Counted from the first letter of the stretch, positions 1 to 8,824 are shown. The stretch: 47,204 nt of DNA from Acetobacteraceae bacterium (GCA_003151425.1 PLXO01000041.1:1542-48745), one strand, 5' to 3'. Notes: generated by a model not told the origin, from the letters alone. Program-made: numbers and translations.

Positions 1-142
1 TCGCCAGCAGCGCCGCCTTGCCGATCGGCGCGAGGCCGCCGGTGAGAGCCATGCCGAAGCCGATGGTGATCGGCGCCTGCGCCCGCGCCGGCCCGGTCAG
101 CAATCCGATCAGCGCACACGCCAGAATCAGCACGAGTCGCAT
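1..142 (-). CDS. Liv-type ABC transporter periplasmic binding protein, N-terminus only
   Basis: The minus strand reads a signal peptide (MRLVLILACALIGLL...ARAQA) followed by APITIGFGMALTGGLAPIGK. This is the usual mature start of a periplasmic branched-chain amino acid/amide binding protein, which opens with an IGxxxxLTG strand. The start ATG at 142 has a GGGAGG ribosome site eight bases upstream (151-156). Only about 47 codons lie in the window; the gene runs off the left edge. It is a different protein from the binding protein at 22458-23666. The ligand cannot be told from this fragment. Confidence 0.75.
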   Translation of the reverse strand, partial: MRLVLILACALIGLLTGPARAQAPITIGFGMALTGGLAPIGKAALLA

Positions 143-350
143 GCCGACATCCTCCCACTATGTTGCTTGCCGACGATCCTATGCGGCGATACGCGGCGGC
201 GCCAGAGGGTGTCCGAACCGGGCGTCTGGCGCGATTGCGCCGGCGATGGTGGCGCCCCGGGCCGGAAGGCCAGCCGCCAACGTCGCAAACAGCCAGTTCG
301 GCGACCGATCAGTTCAGTGCATGATGCAAGTCACGGCGGGAGATGAACGC

Positions 351-800
351 ATGCCGCAGCGCCTGTTCCTTGAGGACCTGGCCGAGGGCCAGCGGTTCGT
401 CAGCGCGTCGCGCATGGTTTCGGCCGCCGAGATCACGGCGTTCGCGGCGCGCTACGACCCGCAGCCCTTCCATCTCGACGATGCGGCGGCGATGGGCACG
501 CTGTTCGCCGGCCTGGCCGCCAGCGGCTGGCACACCGCGGCGCTGATGATGCGGATGGTGATCGACAGCGTCCCGGTGGCCGGCGGCATCGTCGGCAGCG
601 GCGGCGAGCTGATCTGGCCGCGGCCGACCCGGCCGGGGGATACACTGCACGTCGAGACCGAGGTGCTGGAGATCACGCCCTCACGCTCGCGACCGGAGCG
701 GGGGATGGTGGTCGTGCGCTGCATCACGTTGAACCAGCACGGCGAGGCGGTGCAGATTTTCACGCCCAAGCTGGTCGTGCCGCGGCGCCCGGCCGGCTGA
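351..800 (+). CDS. MaoC-like hot-dog dehydratase
   Basis: This 149-residue protein has the MaoC hydratase hallmarks: an N-terminal LFLEDLAEGQRF, then ITAFAARYDPQPFHLDDAAA holding the Asp/His pair typical of R-hydratases, and a C-terminal part with RPGDTLHVETEVLE. Members hydrate or dehydrate enoyl-CoA thioesters in the cytoplasm; the substrate here is unknown. The open frame extends far upstream, but ATG 351 is chosen because GGGAG lies eight bases before it and the family fold starts there. Its stop overlaps the next start (TGATGG), so it is probably co-transcribed with the ChaC-like gene. Confidence 0.85.
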   Translation: MPQRLFLEDLAEGQRFVSASRMVSAAEITAFAARYDPQPFHLDDAAAMGTLFAGLAASGWHTAALMMRMVIDSVPVAGGIVGSGGELIWPRPTRPGDTLHVETEVLEITPSRSRPERGMVVVRCITLNQHGEAVQIFTPKLVVPRRPAG

Positions 801-1519
801 TGGCGCAGGCGGAGGACATTGGCGAGCGCGTGCGCATCACGGCCGAGGCGCTGCGCGACGGCTCGCTGATAGCGGCCGCGCGCCTACGGGCATCCGGCGA
901 CCCTTCGCTGCTGTCGGATGCCGCGATCGAGGCCAGTCTGCACGCCATGCTGGCCGCGCATCCGACGAATGAGGATGTCTGGCTGTTCGGCTACGGCTCG
1001 TTGATGTGGAACCCGGCCATGCACTACGCCGAGAACCGGCCGGGCGTGGTGCGCGGCTGGCATCGCAGCTACTGCCTGTGGGCGCATATGGGGCGCGGCA
1101 CGCCGGAGGTGCCGGGGCTGATGCTGGCGCTCGATCGCGGCGGCAGCTCGGCCGGCATGCTGTTCCGCTTCCCCGCCGCAAGCTCGCGGGCCGAGCTGCT
1201 GCTGCCGTGGCGACGCGAAATGTTCACTGGTGCCTATCTCGCGCGCTGGGTGCGGGTCGACACCGAGGCCGGTCCGGTGCGCGCCGTCAGCTTCGTCGCC
1301 AACCACGCGCACCCGCGCTACGCGGGGCGGTTGGACGAGGCGACGATCGCCGCGTGCCTGGCGGTCGCCGGGGGCAGCCTGGGGACGTGTGCCGAGTATC
1401 TGATGCACACATTGGCGGTGCTGCGCGCGCATGGTCGGACCGACCACCGGCTGGAGCGGCTGGAACGGCTGGTTGCAGAACGGCTGGTGCTGCGTGCATC
1501 CGCCGCGTCGGCGGGATAA
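800..1519 (+). CDS. ChaC-like gamma-glutamylcyclotransferase
   Basis: The 239-residue protein carries DVWLFGYGSLMWNP, the glycine-rich substrate loop of the ChaC/GGCT family. Further on, AELLLPWRREMFTGAYL contains the conserved WxREM with the putative catalytic glutamate. ChaC enzymes cleave glutathione to 5-oxoproline and Cys-Gly. The first 50 residues are a helical extension, also seen in bacterial members. The start overlaps the preceding stop by one base, which suggests translational coupling. The gene ends in a GC-rich stretch just before the dioxygenase leader. The family call is firm; glutathione specificity is inferred. Confidence 0.88.
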   Translation: MAQAEDIGERVRITAEALRDGSLIAAARLRASGDPSLLSDAAIEASLHAMLAAHPTNEDVWLFGYGSLMWNPAMHYAENRPGVVRGWHRSYCLWAHMGRGTPEVPGLMLALDRGGSSAGMLFRFPAASSRAELLLPWRREMFTGAYLARWVRVDTEAGPVRAVSFVANHAHPRYAGRLDEATIAACLAVAGGSLGTCAEYLMHTLAVLRAHGRTDHRLERLERLVAERLVLRASAASAG

Positions 1520-1547
1520 GCTGGGACCAACGCTTAAGGAGGGGAAG

Positions 1548-2444
1548 ATGCAGGACCTTGACGAATTCACGGCGACGGACGCCGCGCTGGCGCAGATGGC
1601 GGCGACGCCCGACCCTCGGCTGAAGGAGATCGCGGATGCCGCGGTGCGGCATCTGCACGCGTTTGTGCGGGACGTGAACCTGACGCCGGCGGAATGGCTG
1701 ACGGGCATCGCGTTCCTGACCCAGGTCGGCAAGGCCTGCACGCCGGTGCGCCAGGAGTTCATCCTGCTGTCCGACGTGCTGGGCGTCAGCGCCGTGGTCA
1801 ACGCGCTGCACGACAAGAAGGCGCGCGAGCTGGGGACGCAGAGTAGTTTGCTCGGGCCGTTCTATCGCGAGGGCGCGCCGGAGTTGGAGCTGGGCGCCTG
1901 CATTGCGCGGCATCCGTCGTCGGCGCAGATCGTGCTGTATGGCCAGGTGACCGACAATGACGGCGCGCCGCTGCCGCACGCGCTGGTGCAGGTGTGGCAG
2001 ACCAGCGAGCACGGGCTGTATGATCTGCAGGCCGCCGATCATGAGAACATGGATTTGCGCGCCAATTTCCGTTGCGACGCGGAGGGGCGGTATCATTTCC
2101 GCACCGTCCGGCCGCTGGGGTATCCGATCCCGATGGATGGGCCGGTGGGGCAGATGGTGCGGGCGCAGAACCGGCACGGGTTCCGGCCGGCGCATATTCA
2201 TTTCCTGATCGGCGCCGAGGGGCATCGCGAGCTGGTCACCGCGCTGTATTTCGGCGACGACGACCATATCGATTCGGATACGGTGTTCGGGGTGTCGGGG
2301 TCGCTGGTGGTGACCGCTGCCGAGGATCCTAAGTCGCCGGTGCCGGGGTTGAAGGCGGTGCATTTCGATTTCCGCCTGGCGCGCGCGGTGGAGGGCGAGA
2401 TGGGGCGCGTTGGCGCGGATCCGGCGCGGTTGGCGGCCGAGTAG
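1548..2444 (+). CDS. Intradiol ring-cleavage dioxygenase (catechol/hydroxyquinol type)
   Basis: This is a 298-residue protein. Residues 1-100 form the helical dimerisation domain of catechol 1,2-dioxygenases and the rest is the beta-sandwich catalytic domain. The non-haem Fe(III) ligands are visible: a Tyr in LLGPFYREG, a Tyr in EGRYHFRTVRPLGYPIP, and two His in HGFRPAHIHFL. The enzyme opens a catechol or hydroxyquinol ring between the two hydroxyls to a muconate-type acid. AAGGAGGGG at 1535-1543 fixes the start at ATG 1548. The cyclase-family hydrolase 15 bp downstream suggests a small aromatic-degradation operon. The exact substrate cannot be decided by eye. Confidence 0.92.
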   Translation: MQDLDEFTATDAALAQMAATPDPRLKEIADAAVRHLHAFVRDVNLTPAEWLTGIAFLTQVGKACTPVRQEFILLSDVLGVSAVVNALHDKKARELGTQSSLLGPFYREGAPELELGACIARHPSSAQIVLYGQVTDNDGAPLPHALVQVWQTSEHGLYDLQAADHENMDLRANFRCDAEGRYHFRTVRPLGYPIPMDGPVGQMVRAQNRHGFRPAHIHFLIGAEGHRELVTALYFGDDDHIDSDTVFGVSGSLVVTAAEDPKSPVPGLKAVHFDFRLARAVEGEMGRVGADPARLAAE

Positions 2445-2459
2445 ACGGGGGGCGGTCGC

Positions 2460-3248
2460 GTGGGGCGGCGGCTGGTTGATATCTCGGTGCCGCTGAAGGC
2501 GGGGATCAAGAGCGATCCGCCACATTCGTTGCCGAAGATCGAATATCTCGATCACCATATGACCGCGCCGGCGATGGCGGCGTATATGGGCGTGCGCGTG
2601 GATCAGTTGCCGGACGGCGAGTATGCCGCGGTGGAACGGGTCGCGATCAGCACGCATAACGGAACGCATCTGGACGCGCCGTATCATTACTTCTCGACGA
2701 TGAACCACGCGTTGGTGGCGGGGGGTGAGCCGTCGTGGCGGATCGATGAGGTGCCGCTGGAGTGGTGTTTTCAGCCGGGGGTTAAGTTGGATTTCCGGCA
2801 TCTGCCGGATGGGTACGTTGCGACGCCGGGCGATGTGGAGGCGGAGTTGCGGCGGGTCGGGCATACGCTGCGGCCGTTGGAGATCGCCGTGGTGAATACC
2901 AGCGCCGGGGCGAAGTATGGCGCGGACGACTATGTCGATTCCGGATGTGGGATGGGCAAGGCGGCGACGCTGTGGATGCTGGAGCGCGGGGTTCGGCTGG
3001 TCGGGACGGATGGGTGGAGCTGGGATGCGCCGTTTTCGTTGACACGGAAGAAGGTGGCGGAGACGGGGGATGCGGGGTTGATCTGGGAGGGGCATCGGGC
3101 GGGACGCGAGATCGGGTATTCGCATTTGGAGAAGCTGCATAATTTGGAGCTGCTGCCAGCGGATGGGTTCGAGGTGGTGTGCTTCCCGGTCAAGGTGCAT
3201 CGCGCGTCTGCTGGGTGGACAAGGGCGGTGGCGATTCTTCCGGGATGA
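2460..3248 (+). CDS. Cyclase-family metal hydrolase (kynurenine formamidase/isatin hydrolase-like)
   Basis: A 262-residue protein with HNGTHLDAPYHYFS, the HxGTHxDxPxH metal-binding motif of the cyclase superfamily, which includes KynB and isatin hydrolase. The N-terminal VDISVPLKAGI and the C-terminal FPVKVHRASAGWTRAVAI are also typical. The start is a GTG at 2460 after a G-rich ribosome site. The gene lies 15 bp downstream of the ring-cleavage dioxygenase. A role hydrolysing an amide or lactone in the same catabolic route is likely but inferred. Confidence 0.88.
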   Translation: MGRRLVDISVPLKAGIKSDPPHSLPKIEYLDHHMTAPAMAAYMGVRVDQLPDGEYAAVERVAISTHNGTHLDAPYHYFSTMNHALVAGGEPSWRIDEVPLEWCFQPGVKLDFRHLPDGYVATPGDVEAELRRVGHTLRPLEIAVVNTSAGAKYGADDYVDSGCGMGKAATLWMLERGVRLVGTDGWSWDAPFSLTRKKVAETGDAGLIWEGHRAGREIGYSHLEKLHNLELLPADGFEVVCFPVKVHRASAGWTRAVAILPG

Positions 3249-3364
3249 CGGGGGTTTGAGCCCCGGGGCGAGCGCGTTGTGACGCTTGAACCGCCTCGCT
3301 GACGTTCGGAATGCGGAGGCTACGGTCGCGCCCGGCCGGCTGGCGTACGGCGGACGTATGATTG

Positions 3365-4339
3365 TCAGATGGGTAGGTCGACTGCACCCAAGTCATAAGT
3401 GCTCGATTGTCGCACCATTTTCTTTAGAGGGATGGCTCGCATGCGACACATGTCACGCATCATTGATTCGTCGTTTGATGAGACATCGGTTCCGAGGAGG
3501 ACAGCACTTGGTTTCGGCATGCGAAGTTCCGAATTCGCGTAAGGCGCCCCTATTGCGTGTACTATCCTCCATTCCCTCTCGTAGGTCCATTCGTCTTTCT
3601 TGATTAGACACATCAATTGTCCAAAAAAGATATTGAATTCCGATACATTTGTCAGCGCCATATAACGGGTCGCATCACGCGGCTTCCGAGTGTAAAATAC
3701 GGGAAAGCAAAGGCGCTTCCGTAGATCGTGATAGCCGAGTTTCGAGAAGTCATACTCTATCACAAATCCTTTATGAGAATTCGAATAGTGCGACCACATC
3801 AGCACAGATGAATAGCTCTCTGATAGGGAAAGGACGCTATAGTTGTTTCTGAAAAACACACCCATTGCCATGATCATATCATTATGCTGCTTCTTCAGGA
3901 GTCCTCCTAGCACCTCACTGATCTGGTCTCTCTCCGACACCGGGTAGCTTTTTAACATATCCTCGGATATCTTTCTGCGCCAGTCGCCCGACCGAACAGG
4001 ACGCACAATATTCCTGGGCTGCCACGCAGCTGCTGCCTTGGCGTTTCTCTCTAACTCTTCCAGGCTCGCCATAAATTCTTCAAGCGACTGGTCTTCCACC
4101 AGGAATCGATTCGGATCGAAGTGTATTGTGGTGTCATATGGGTCGTTAAACCGATCAGGAGAAGACATCCAAAGCACGTTCTTTTTCAGAGCATCGATGT
4201 GGTTTGAAGAAAATTCTCTGTATTTATAGAGACTCGTTGGGATATGCGGATGCTTTGCCAGAAACGCTCGCTCCATCTGCACACGCGATGCTGAATAGGG
4301 AAACAGATCACGGATAAACTGTCTTTTCCAGGGATCCAT
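3365..4339 (-). CDS. DUF2971 domain protein
   Basis: The 324-residue protein has the DUF2971 signature: SLYKYREFSSNHIDAL, then VLWMSSPDRFNDPYDTTIHF, then SSVLMWSHYSNSHKGFVIEY, and a late KDEWTYEREWRIV. The family has no settled biochemical role and often occurs in variable genomic islands. Base composition is clearly richer in A+T than the flanking catabolic genes, suggesting transfer. GGAAGGA sits about twelve bases before ATG 4339. It reads away from the dioxygenase operon and is followed, tail to tail, by the cyclase gene. Confidence 0.85.
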   Translation of the reverse strand: MDPWKRQFIRDLFPYSASRVQMERAFLAKHPHIPTSLYKYREFSSNHIDALKKNVLWMSSPDRFNDPYDTTIHFDPNRFLVEDQSLEEFMASLEELERNAKAAAAWQPRNIVRPVRSGDWRRKISEDMLKSYPVSERDQISEVLGGLLKKQHNDMIMAMGVFFRNNYSVLSLSESYSSVLMWSHYSNSHKGFVIEYDFSKLGYHDLRKRLCFPVFYTRKPRDATRYMALTNVSEFNIFFGQLMCLIKKDEWTYEREWRIVHAIGAPYANSELRMPKPSAVLLGTDVSSNDESMMRDMCRMRAIPLKKMVRQSSTYDLGAVDLPI

Positions 4340-4487
4340 TCAGATTCCATTCCTTCCCATCGTGTCTAGAAACTGGGCGGCTGGCACCACACACATGCCG
4401 GCTTGAGCCATTGGTTCTGCAGGAGCGGCAGCGCGTTGCCACTCCCGATCGGAAGGGCGAGGGGAAAAGAAAGGAGTAATGGTTCGC

Positions 4488-4829
4488 TCATAGAGTCCGA
4501 AACACAGTCTCAACGTCCGTCATTGACGTGGTGTTGCTGAAGCTGTGGAGCGTCACGCCGCTCTGCGTTCGATCTCGTATCTCGATTTGTCCTGCGGTGT
4601 GATTGTAGACGAATGCGTACCGCCTCCCATTGATCGTCACCCATAGCACGTTGGCGGGACTGCCTGCATACTGTCTGATCTCGATCGAACCGGGATTGCC
4701 GCGCCAGATGATTCCTCCGAGCAACGCGAGTGCGACACCTGTCACTTGACCCGCATGATGGTCAGCACGATTCATCACTCCCTCGGCATACTCATGGAGT
4801 ACCCGCACGTCATTCGCTGTTATTGGCAT
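4488..4829 (-). CDS. Small orphan protein, unknown function
   Basis: This is a 113-residue protein of unknown function. The N-terminal half (NDVRVLHEYAEGVMNRADHH) is helical, followed by a short hydrophobic GVALALLGGIIW. The C-terminal half looks like a small beta sheet (NVLWVTINGRRYAFVYNH). It resembles hypothetical proteins I associate with mobile cassettes, but I see no attC site here. The ribosome site AAGGAAGGA precedes ATG 4829. It lies 12 bp after the end of the next gene on the same strand, so the two are probably one operon. Confidence 0.6.
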   Translation of the reverse strand: MPITANDVRVLHEYAEGVMNRADHHAGQVTGVALALLGGIIWRGNPGSIEIRQYAGSPANVLWVTINGRRYAFVYNHTAGQIEIRDRTQSGVTLHSFSNTTSMTDVETVFRTL

Positions 4830-4841
4830 CCTGTCCTTCCT

Positions 4842-5246
4842 TCAGTGACTCCACTCATGGATGAGTTGCGCGTCCTGGATGCCTTGCGCGGTCAGGCTGC
4901 CTTTTTCGGCCGCGTCTTTATCCGACCAGCCGACATAGCCACTGCCCAAGTCCACAACGCAGCCCGCCGCGCGCAATCGTTCGGCAACGAGTTCCATCTG
5001 GTCGCCGTCGCGGTCACCCCAACCGGCCTTGACGGCTCTGTCCATTAACTCAGTCGCCCACGCAAAGCTCGGAATGCGGGCCTGGCCGCGTGCGGCTTGA
5101 ATGCTGCCGTCCTCGGGCCGGCGCCACACGAAGCGGTAACCGTACTGAGGTCCGTCATCTAATCGATAGCAGCACCACTGGAAGCAGAGCCTCCAGTCGC
5201 CCACGTCGCCGCCTTGAACCTCTCGGAGAACCTCCACTCGCGCCAT
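4842..5246 (-). CDS. Small orphan protein, unknown function
   Basis: This is a 134-residue cytoplasmic protein with no family I recognise. It begins MARVEVLREV and has a Trp/Cys-rich stretch (WRLCFQWCCYRLDD) followed by YGYRFVWRRPEDGSI. ATG 5246 was chosen because GAGAAGAGA lies directly before it. Upstream in-frame starts to 5399 are possible, but they would translate the AT-rich regulatory stretch. It is probably the first gene of a two-gene operon with the 113-residue gene. Confidence 0.55.
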   Translation of the reverse strand: MARVEVLREVQGGDVGDWRLCFQWCCYRLDDGPQYGYRFVWRRPEDGSIQAARGQARIPSFAWATELMDRAVKAGWGDRDGDQMELVAERLRAAGCVVDLGSGYVGWSDKDAAEKGSLTAQGIQDAQLIHEWSH

Positions 5247-5262
5247 TCTCTTCTCATCTGCT

Positions 5263-5309
5263 ATCTGATGCGATGCCTTATCAGATATCTCATTAGTATG
5301 CATATCAGA
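5263..5309. promoter_or_regulatory. Candidate operator upstream of the orphan operon
   Basis: Within the AT-rich 5247-5558 gap there is an inverted pair ATCTGAT (5263-5269) and ATCAGAT (5280-5286) with ten bases between them. A third ATCAGA copy lies at 5304-5309. It sits 17 bp upstream of the minus-strand start at 5246, so it could bind a dimeric repressor. The rest of the gap holds a run of eight T (about 5321) and GC-rich sequence with no convincing gene. Confidence 0.35.
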
Positions 5310-5521
5310 GACAGTCAAGGTTTTTTTTGGGTCCCGCCCCTCCATTAGAACTGAGACGCCAGACACTGAGATCGCCGATCTGGACGCATCTGCGTGCATC
5401 TGCGGTTGATTGGCTGACTTCGATGGCGTCCCGGCCCGCCGGCGTGGCCCGCGTGGGACGTCGGCGCGAGCGCGCCCCTTCCTATGCGGTTGTTGTGGCG
5501 TTCCGGGGCGATTGGATGTAA

Positions 5522-5558
5522 TATAATCTAACTGACATATAACGCACCAGGATCGCAG
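5522..5558 (+). promoter_or_regulatory. Promoter/leader shared with the second repeat locus
   Basis: A consensus -10 box TATAAT lies at 5522-5527. It is followed by TAACTGACATAT and then AGGATCGCAGATG, where AGGA is the ribosome site six bases before ATG 5559. The same arrangement, TAACTAACGTAT then AGGATCGCTGATG, lies at 31117-31143 before the second repeat locus. The match covers the possible operator, the ribosome site and the start codon. That argues both loci are transcribed rightward and begin with a translated frame. Confidence 0.5.
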
Positions 5559-7490
5559 ATGACCCCCATCACAGCCCCCTCCCCCGTCATCTCCCCCGAC
5601 GCCATTGTCGCGATGCCGGACGACCCCCGGCCTTCGCCGGGGCAGGACTCCCGGGTCGAGTGCCCCGGGGCAAGCCCCATGCAGAGCCTGCCCGCGGGCC
5701 TAACCCGCGGGGCGATGGCGAACGGGCGATCCAGGATGCATGACCGGAAAAGCACCGGGCCGTGGACGCGGGAGTGGTTCGCCGCGCTGGCGAGGGTGCA
5801 CGCCACGCATGGGGACCACGGCGCGGCGTCGCGGGCGGTCTACCGCACCCAAAGGGCGATGATCGTCCGGTCCCGGCTGCGAGCCGCAGCGTGTCGGCTC
5901 GGGGCGCGTCTTCCGCCCGAGTTCGCGGCGGCTGGCGCTTGGGGCGGACGAGCGGGCGGCACCGCCGCGCCCCTTCGCGCGGCCGGTCGGATGCGGACAA
6001 GCTTCCACGCATCCTCGAACAAGGGGGCGCGACCCGCCGAACACGAACAGGATCCTATGAAACGTGAGACGGTGCGGCTGGACCGGGTGAAGGCCGGTGT
6101 GGGTTCCGTCCCCGGACTTCGCCATGGACCAGGGGCACGACCCGACGAATGCGAACAAGAGTCCATGAACCGTGAGACCGTGCGGTTGGACGGGGTGGCC
6201 GCCTGGGTGAGGTCGGCCTCCGCGCTCCGGCAGGGAGGGACGCTTGGGCAACCGGCACGGTCCACGGACAGCGAACAAGAGTCCATGAACCGTGAGACGG
6301 TGCAGTCGGGCGGGGTGGCCGCCAGGGTGAGGTCGGTCGCCGCCCTCCGCCAGGGATTGACACTTGTGCAAGCGGCCGGGTCCGCAGAAAGCGAACAAGA
6401 GTCCATGAACCGTGAGACGGTGCAGTCGGGTGGGGTGCCTGCCTGGGTGAGGTCGGTCGCCGCTCTCGGCCAGGGCGGGACGTTTGGGCAAGAGGTGGGG
6501 TCCGCGGACAGCGAACAAGAGCCCATGCGACGTGAGACGGTGCAGTCGGGTGGGGCGGCCGCCTGGGTGAGGTCGGTCGCCGGCCTCCACCAGGGAGGGA
6601 CGCTTGGGCAAGTGGCGGGGTTCGCAGATCGCGAACAAGAGTCCATGAACCGTGAGACGGTGCAGCCGGGCGGCACGGCCGCCGGGGTTGGGTCGCTCCC
6701 CGGGCAGGCGGCCGGGTCCGCGGACCTCGGACGACACCCCATACAACGGGCGGCGGTGCAGCCGGGCGGGGTGGCCGCCGGGGTTGGGTCGCTCCCTGGG
6801 GAGGCGGCGGGGACCGCGGACCTCGGACGACACCCCATACAACGGGGGACGGTGCGATCGGATGCGGCGGCGGCCAGGATGGGGTCGGTCCCTCGGCAGG
6901 GGCGCGGTCCGCGGACCTCGGACGACACCCCATACAACGGGAGACGGTGCGATCGGATGCGGCGGCGGCCAGGGGTGGGTCGGTCCCTCGGCAGGAGGCG
7001 CGGTCCGCCGACCTCGGACGACACCCCATACAATGGGAGACGGTGCGGTTGGACGGCGTGGGTGCGGGGATGGGCCGGGTCTCGGTCTCGGTCAGGGCGG
7101 ACCGACAGCCAAGCGTATGGTCCGCCGAACGCGGACAAGATGCCATACAACGTGGGACGGTGGGGTTCGCGGCTGGGAAGGACGTCGTGGAGGGCCGGCC
7201 ATGACGTTTGGCGTCGAGGATCTCGAAGCGGGGCTTCACTGCCCCACCAGGTGTTGCGGCGCACTCAGCTCGCGCAACTTCGAAAACTCGGCGAGGCGCG
7301 CGGCGTTGGCCTTGATGCGGAACAGGCGCACCCTCGTAGCCCGGCCCCGCATCGTGCCAGATCAGCTCCCACTGGTCCGGGAACAGCCGCGCCGCCTCGG
7401 CCACCTGGGCAACATGGGCCCATTCGTCGCCGCCGTCCCGCGTGCGCAGGATCACCAGCGGGATCGCGTACGCGTCAATCGCCGCCATGA
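5559..7490 (+). CDS. Tandem-repeat ORF, unknown function (extent uncertain)
   Basis: The frame opens at ATG 5559 with a ribosome site. A non-repetitive N-terminal part follows, including GPWTREWFAALARVHATHG and AASRAVYRTQRAMIVRSR, which looks helical and could be a DNA-binding module. From about codon 165 it enters 96-120 bp repeats, each carrying a variant of EQESMNRETVQSGG. Six repeat periods in a row are multiples of three; the period near 6932 is 95 bp, so the phase is lost there. The frame stays open into sequence antisense to the glycosyltransferase, so the true end is probably near 7165 or earlier. I do not recognise the family. Confidence 0.3.
   Translation: MTPITAPSPVISPDAIVAMPDDPRPSPGQDSRVECPGASPMQSLPAGLTRGAMANGRSRMHDRKSTGPWTREWFAALARVHATHGDHGAASRAVYRTQRAMIVRSRLRAAACRLGARLPPEFAAAGAWGGRAGGTAAPLRAAGRMRTSFHASSNKGARPAEHEQDPMKRETVRLDRVKAGVGSVPGLRHGPGARPDECEQESMNRETVRLDGVAAWVRSASALRQGGTLGQPARSTDSEQESMNRETVQSGGVAARVRSVAALRQGLTLVQAAGSAESEQESMNRETVQSGGVPAWVRSVAALGQGGTFGQEVGSADSEQEPMRRETVQSGGAAAWVRSVAGLHQGGTLGQVAGFADREQESMNRETVQPGGTAAGVGSLPGQAAGSADLGRHPIQRAAVQPGGVAAGVGSLPGEAAGTADLGRHPIQRGTVRSDAAAARMGSVPRQGRGPRTSDDTPYNGRRCDRMRRRPGVGRSLGRRRGPPTSDDTPYNGRRCGWTAWVRGWAGSRSRSGRTDSQAYGPPNADKMPYNVGRWGSRLGRTSWRAGHDVWRRGSRSGASLPHQVLRRTQLAQLRKLGEARGVGLDAEQAHPRSPAPHRARSAPTGPGTAAPPRPPGQHGPIRRRRPACAGSPAGSRTRQSPP
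6050..7165 (+). repeat. Tandem-repeat array 1, about 11 units of 96-120 bp
   Basis: Each unit is anchored by a core like ACAAGAGTCCATGAACCGTG or ACGACACCCCATACAACGGG, followed by AGACGGTG. Anchors fall near 6057, 6165, 6285, 6405, 6525, 6645, 6741, 6837, 6932, 7028 and 7145. The first block has mostly 120 bp periods, the second 96 bp. Units within a block are highly similar, so the array has been expanded or homogenised recently. The core matches the cores of the array at 31.5-32.8 kb. Confidence 0.85.
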
Positions 7491-8824
7491 CCTCCTGTGG
7501 GCTGGCGTAGCGAGGCAGATAGTCGGCGCGGTTGTAGCCGCCGCCCCCCAGCAGGCGGGTGCCGCGCACCGCGAACAGGCTGGGCCGATCCGGGTCGAGC
7601 TCGGCCAGCGCCGCCACCGCCGCGCCCTCGGCGGCGCCGTCGGCCGCCACCAGGACCGCGGGATTGGCCGGCGGCCGGTTGGTCCAGACCTGCGCCGCGG
7701 CCTCCAGCATGCCGAACCGCTGCTTCGGGGCCAGCTCGATCGCGGCAGGCAGCAGCGCCAGGACCAGCACGGCCATCGCGGCGGCGCGCCACAGCGGCCG
7801 GTGCAGCAGAAGGGCGACCACCCAGGCGACCAGGATCAACAACGGCGGCAGGGCAGGGGCGAGGTAGCGGTCCTGGATCGCCGCCGGCACCACGCTCTGG
7901 AACGCACACACGCCGGTCAGCAATGCCGCCATGCAGAGCACGGTCGGGTCGGCGCGGCGCGGCCGCACGCACACCACGGCGAACCCGAGTACGCCAGCCA
8001 TCAGCAGGGCCGGTCCGGCGCCTTCCACCAGGATCGCCGCATTCTGCCGCAGCGCGTCGCTGGTGTAGGCCCAGCCCCAGCTATAGCGGAACCCGGCCTC
8101 GACCTGGCCGTAGGTGACGGCGTACCAGGGTCCCGCCAGCACGCCGACCACGGGCACCGGCAGCCAGAACGACCAGCGGCGCAGCAAGTCCCAGCGCCGG
8201 CCGATCAGCACGACGAACGGCGGCAGCAACGCCAGGCAGGCGCCGTTGCCCTTCACCAGCAGGGCGGCGCCGGCCAGCAGGGCGAAGGCGAAGGCCCAGC
8301 CCCACCAGGCCTCGCGCAGCCAGGCCGCGTAGGCCAGCGCGGCGGACAGGCACAGCAGCGCGATCGGCAGGTCCAGCATCACCGCGCCGCTGCCCGCCTG
8401 CACGATCGGCGAGACCACGAAGGCGAGCCCGGCCAGCACCCCCAGCAGGCGTCCGGCGTGCCGCGACGGCATAGATCAGCGTGCCGGTTGCCGCCGCCAC
8501 CACCGCCGACAGCGCCAGCGCCGCCGCGCGGGACGGGCCGGCGAGCAGCATCCACACCGCCTCGATCCCGTAATACAGCGGCCCCCAGTGGCCGATGCCG
8601 ACCAGCGGGTAATGGCTGTGCCAGGTCGCCAGGAACCGCACCGGCGACGTGCCCAGCCCGTGCAGCAGATAGTCGTGGATCATCAGCCCGGAGGCGTAGT
8701 GCGACGCCTCGTCGTAGCCCAGCTCGGCCCCGTAGGCGCCCATGTGGTGTTGCGTCGCGACGCTGGTTGCCAGCAGCAGCACCGCCACCACGGCGGTCGC
8801 CGGCCAGCCGGTCAAGCGGGTCAC
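7236..8824 (-). pseudogene. GT39/ArnT-like membrane glycosyltransferase, two frameshifts
   Basis: Three frames together give an approximately 530-residue polytopic glycosyltransferase. Frame one starts at GTG 8824, overlapping the xseA stop. It holds an N-terminal membrane helix and GYDEASHYASG, the acidic DE pair of GT39/ArnT-like enzymes, and runs to about 8465. Frame two continues with RHAGRLLGVLAGLAFVVSP and many hydrophobic helices to about 7343 (GYEG). Frame three resumes at VRLFRIKANAARLAEF and stops at 7236. Such enzymes move a lipid-linked sugar to an acceptor on the outer face of the inner membrane. Each junction needs an indel of one or two bases. That means either a decayed gene or base-calling errors. 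Confidence 0.8.

Noticed and set aside
1287..3200. Minus-strand frame of 637 codons opposite the dioxygenase and cyclase genes
   Set aside because: No recognisable motif, and the plus-strand genes carry full catalytic signatures.
4340..5246. Integron-like cassette array
   Set aside because: The orphan gene resembles cassette proteins, but no attC-type palindromes or integrase were seen.
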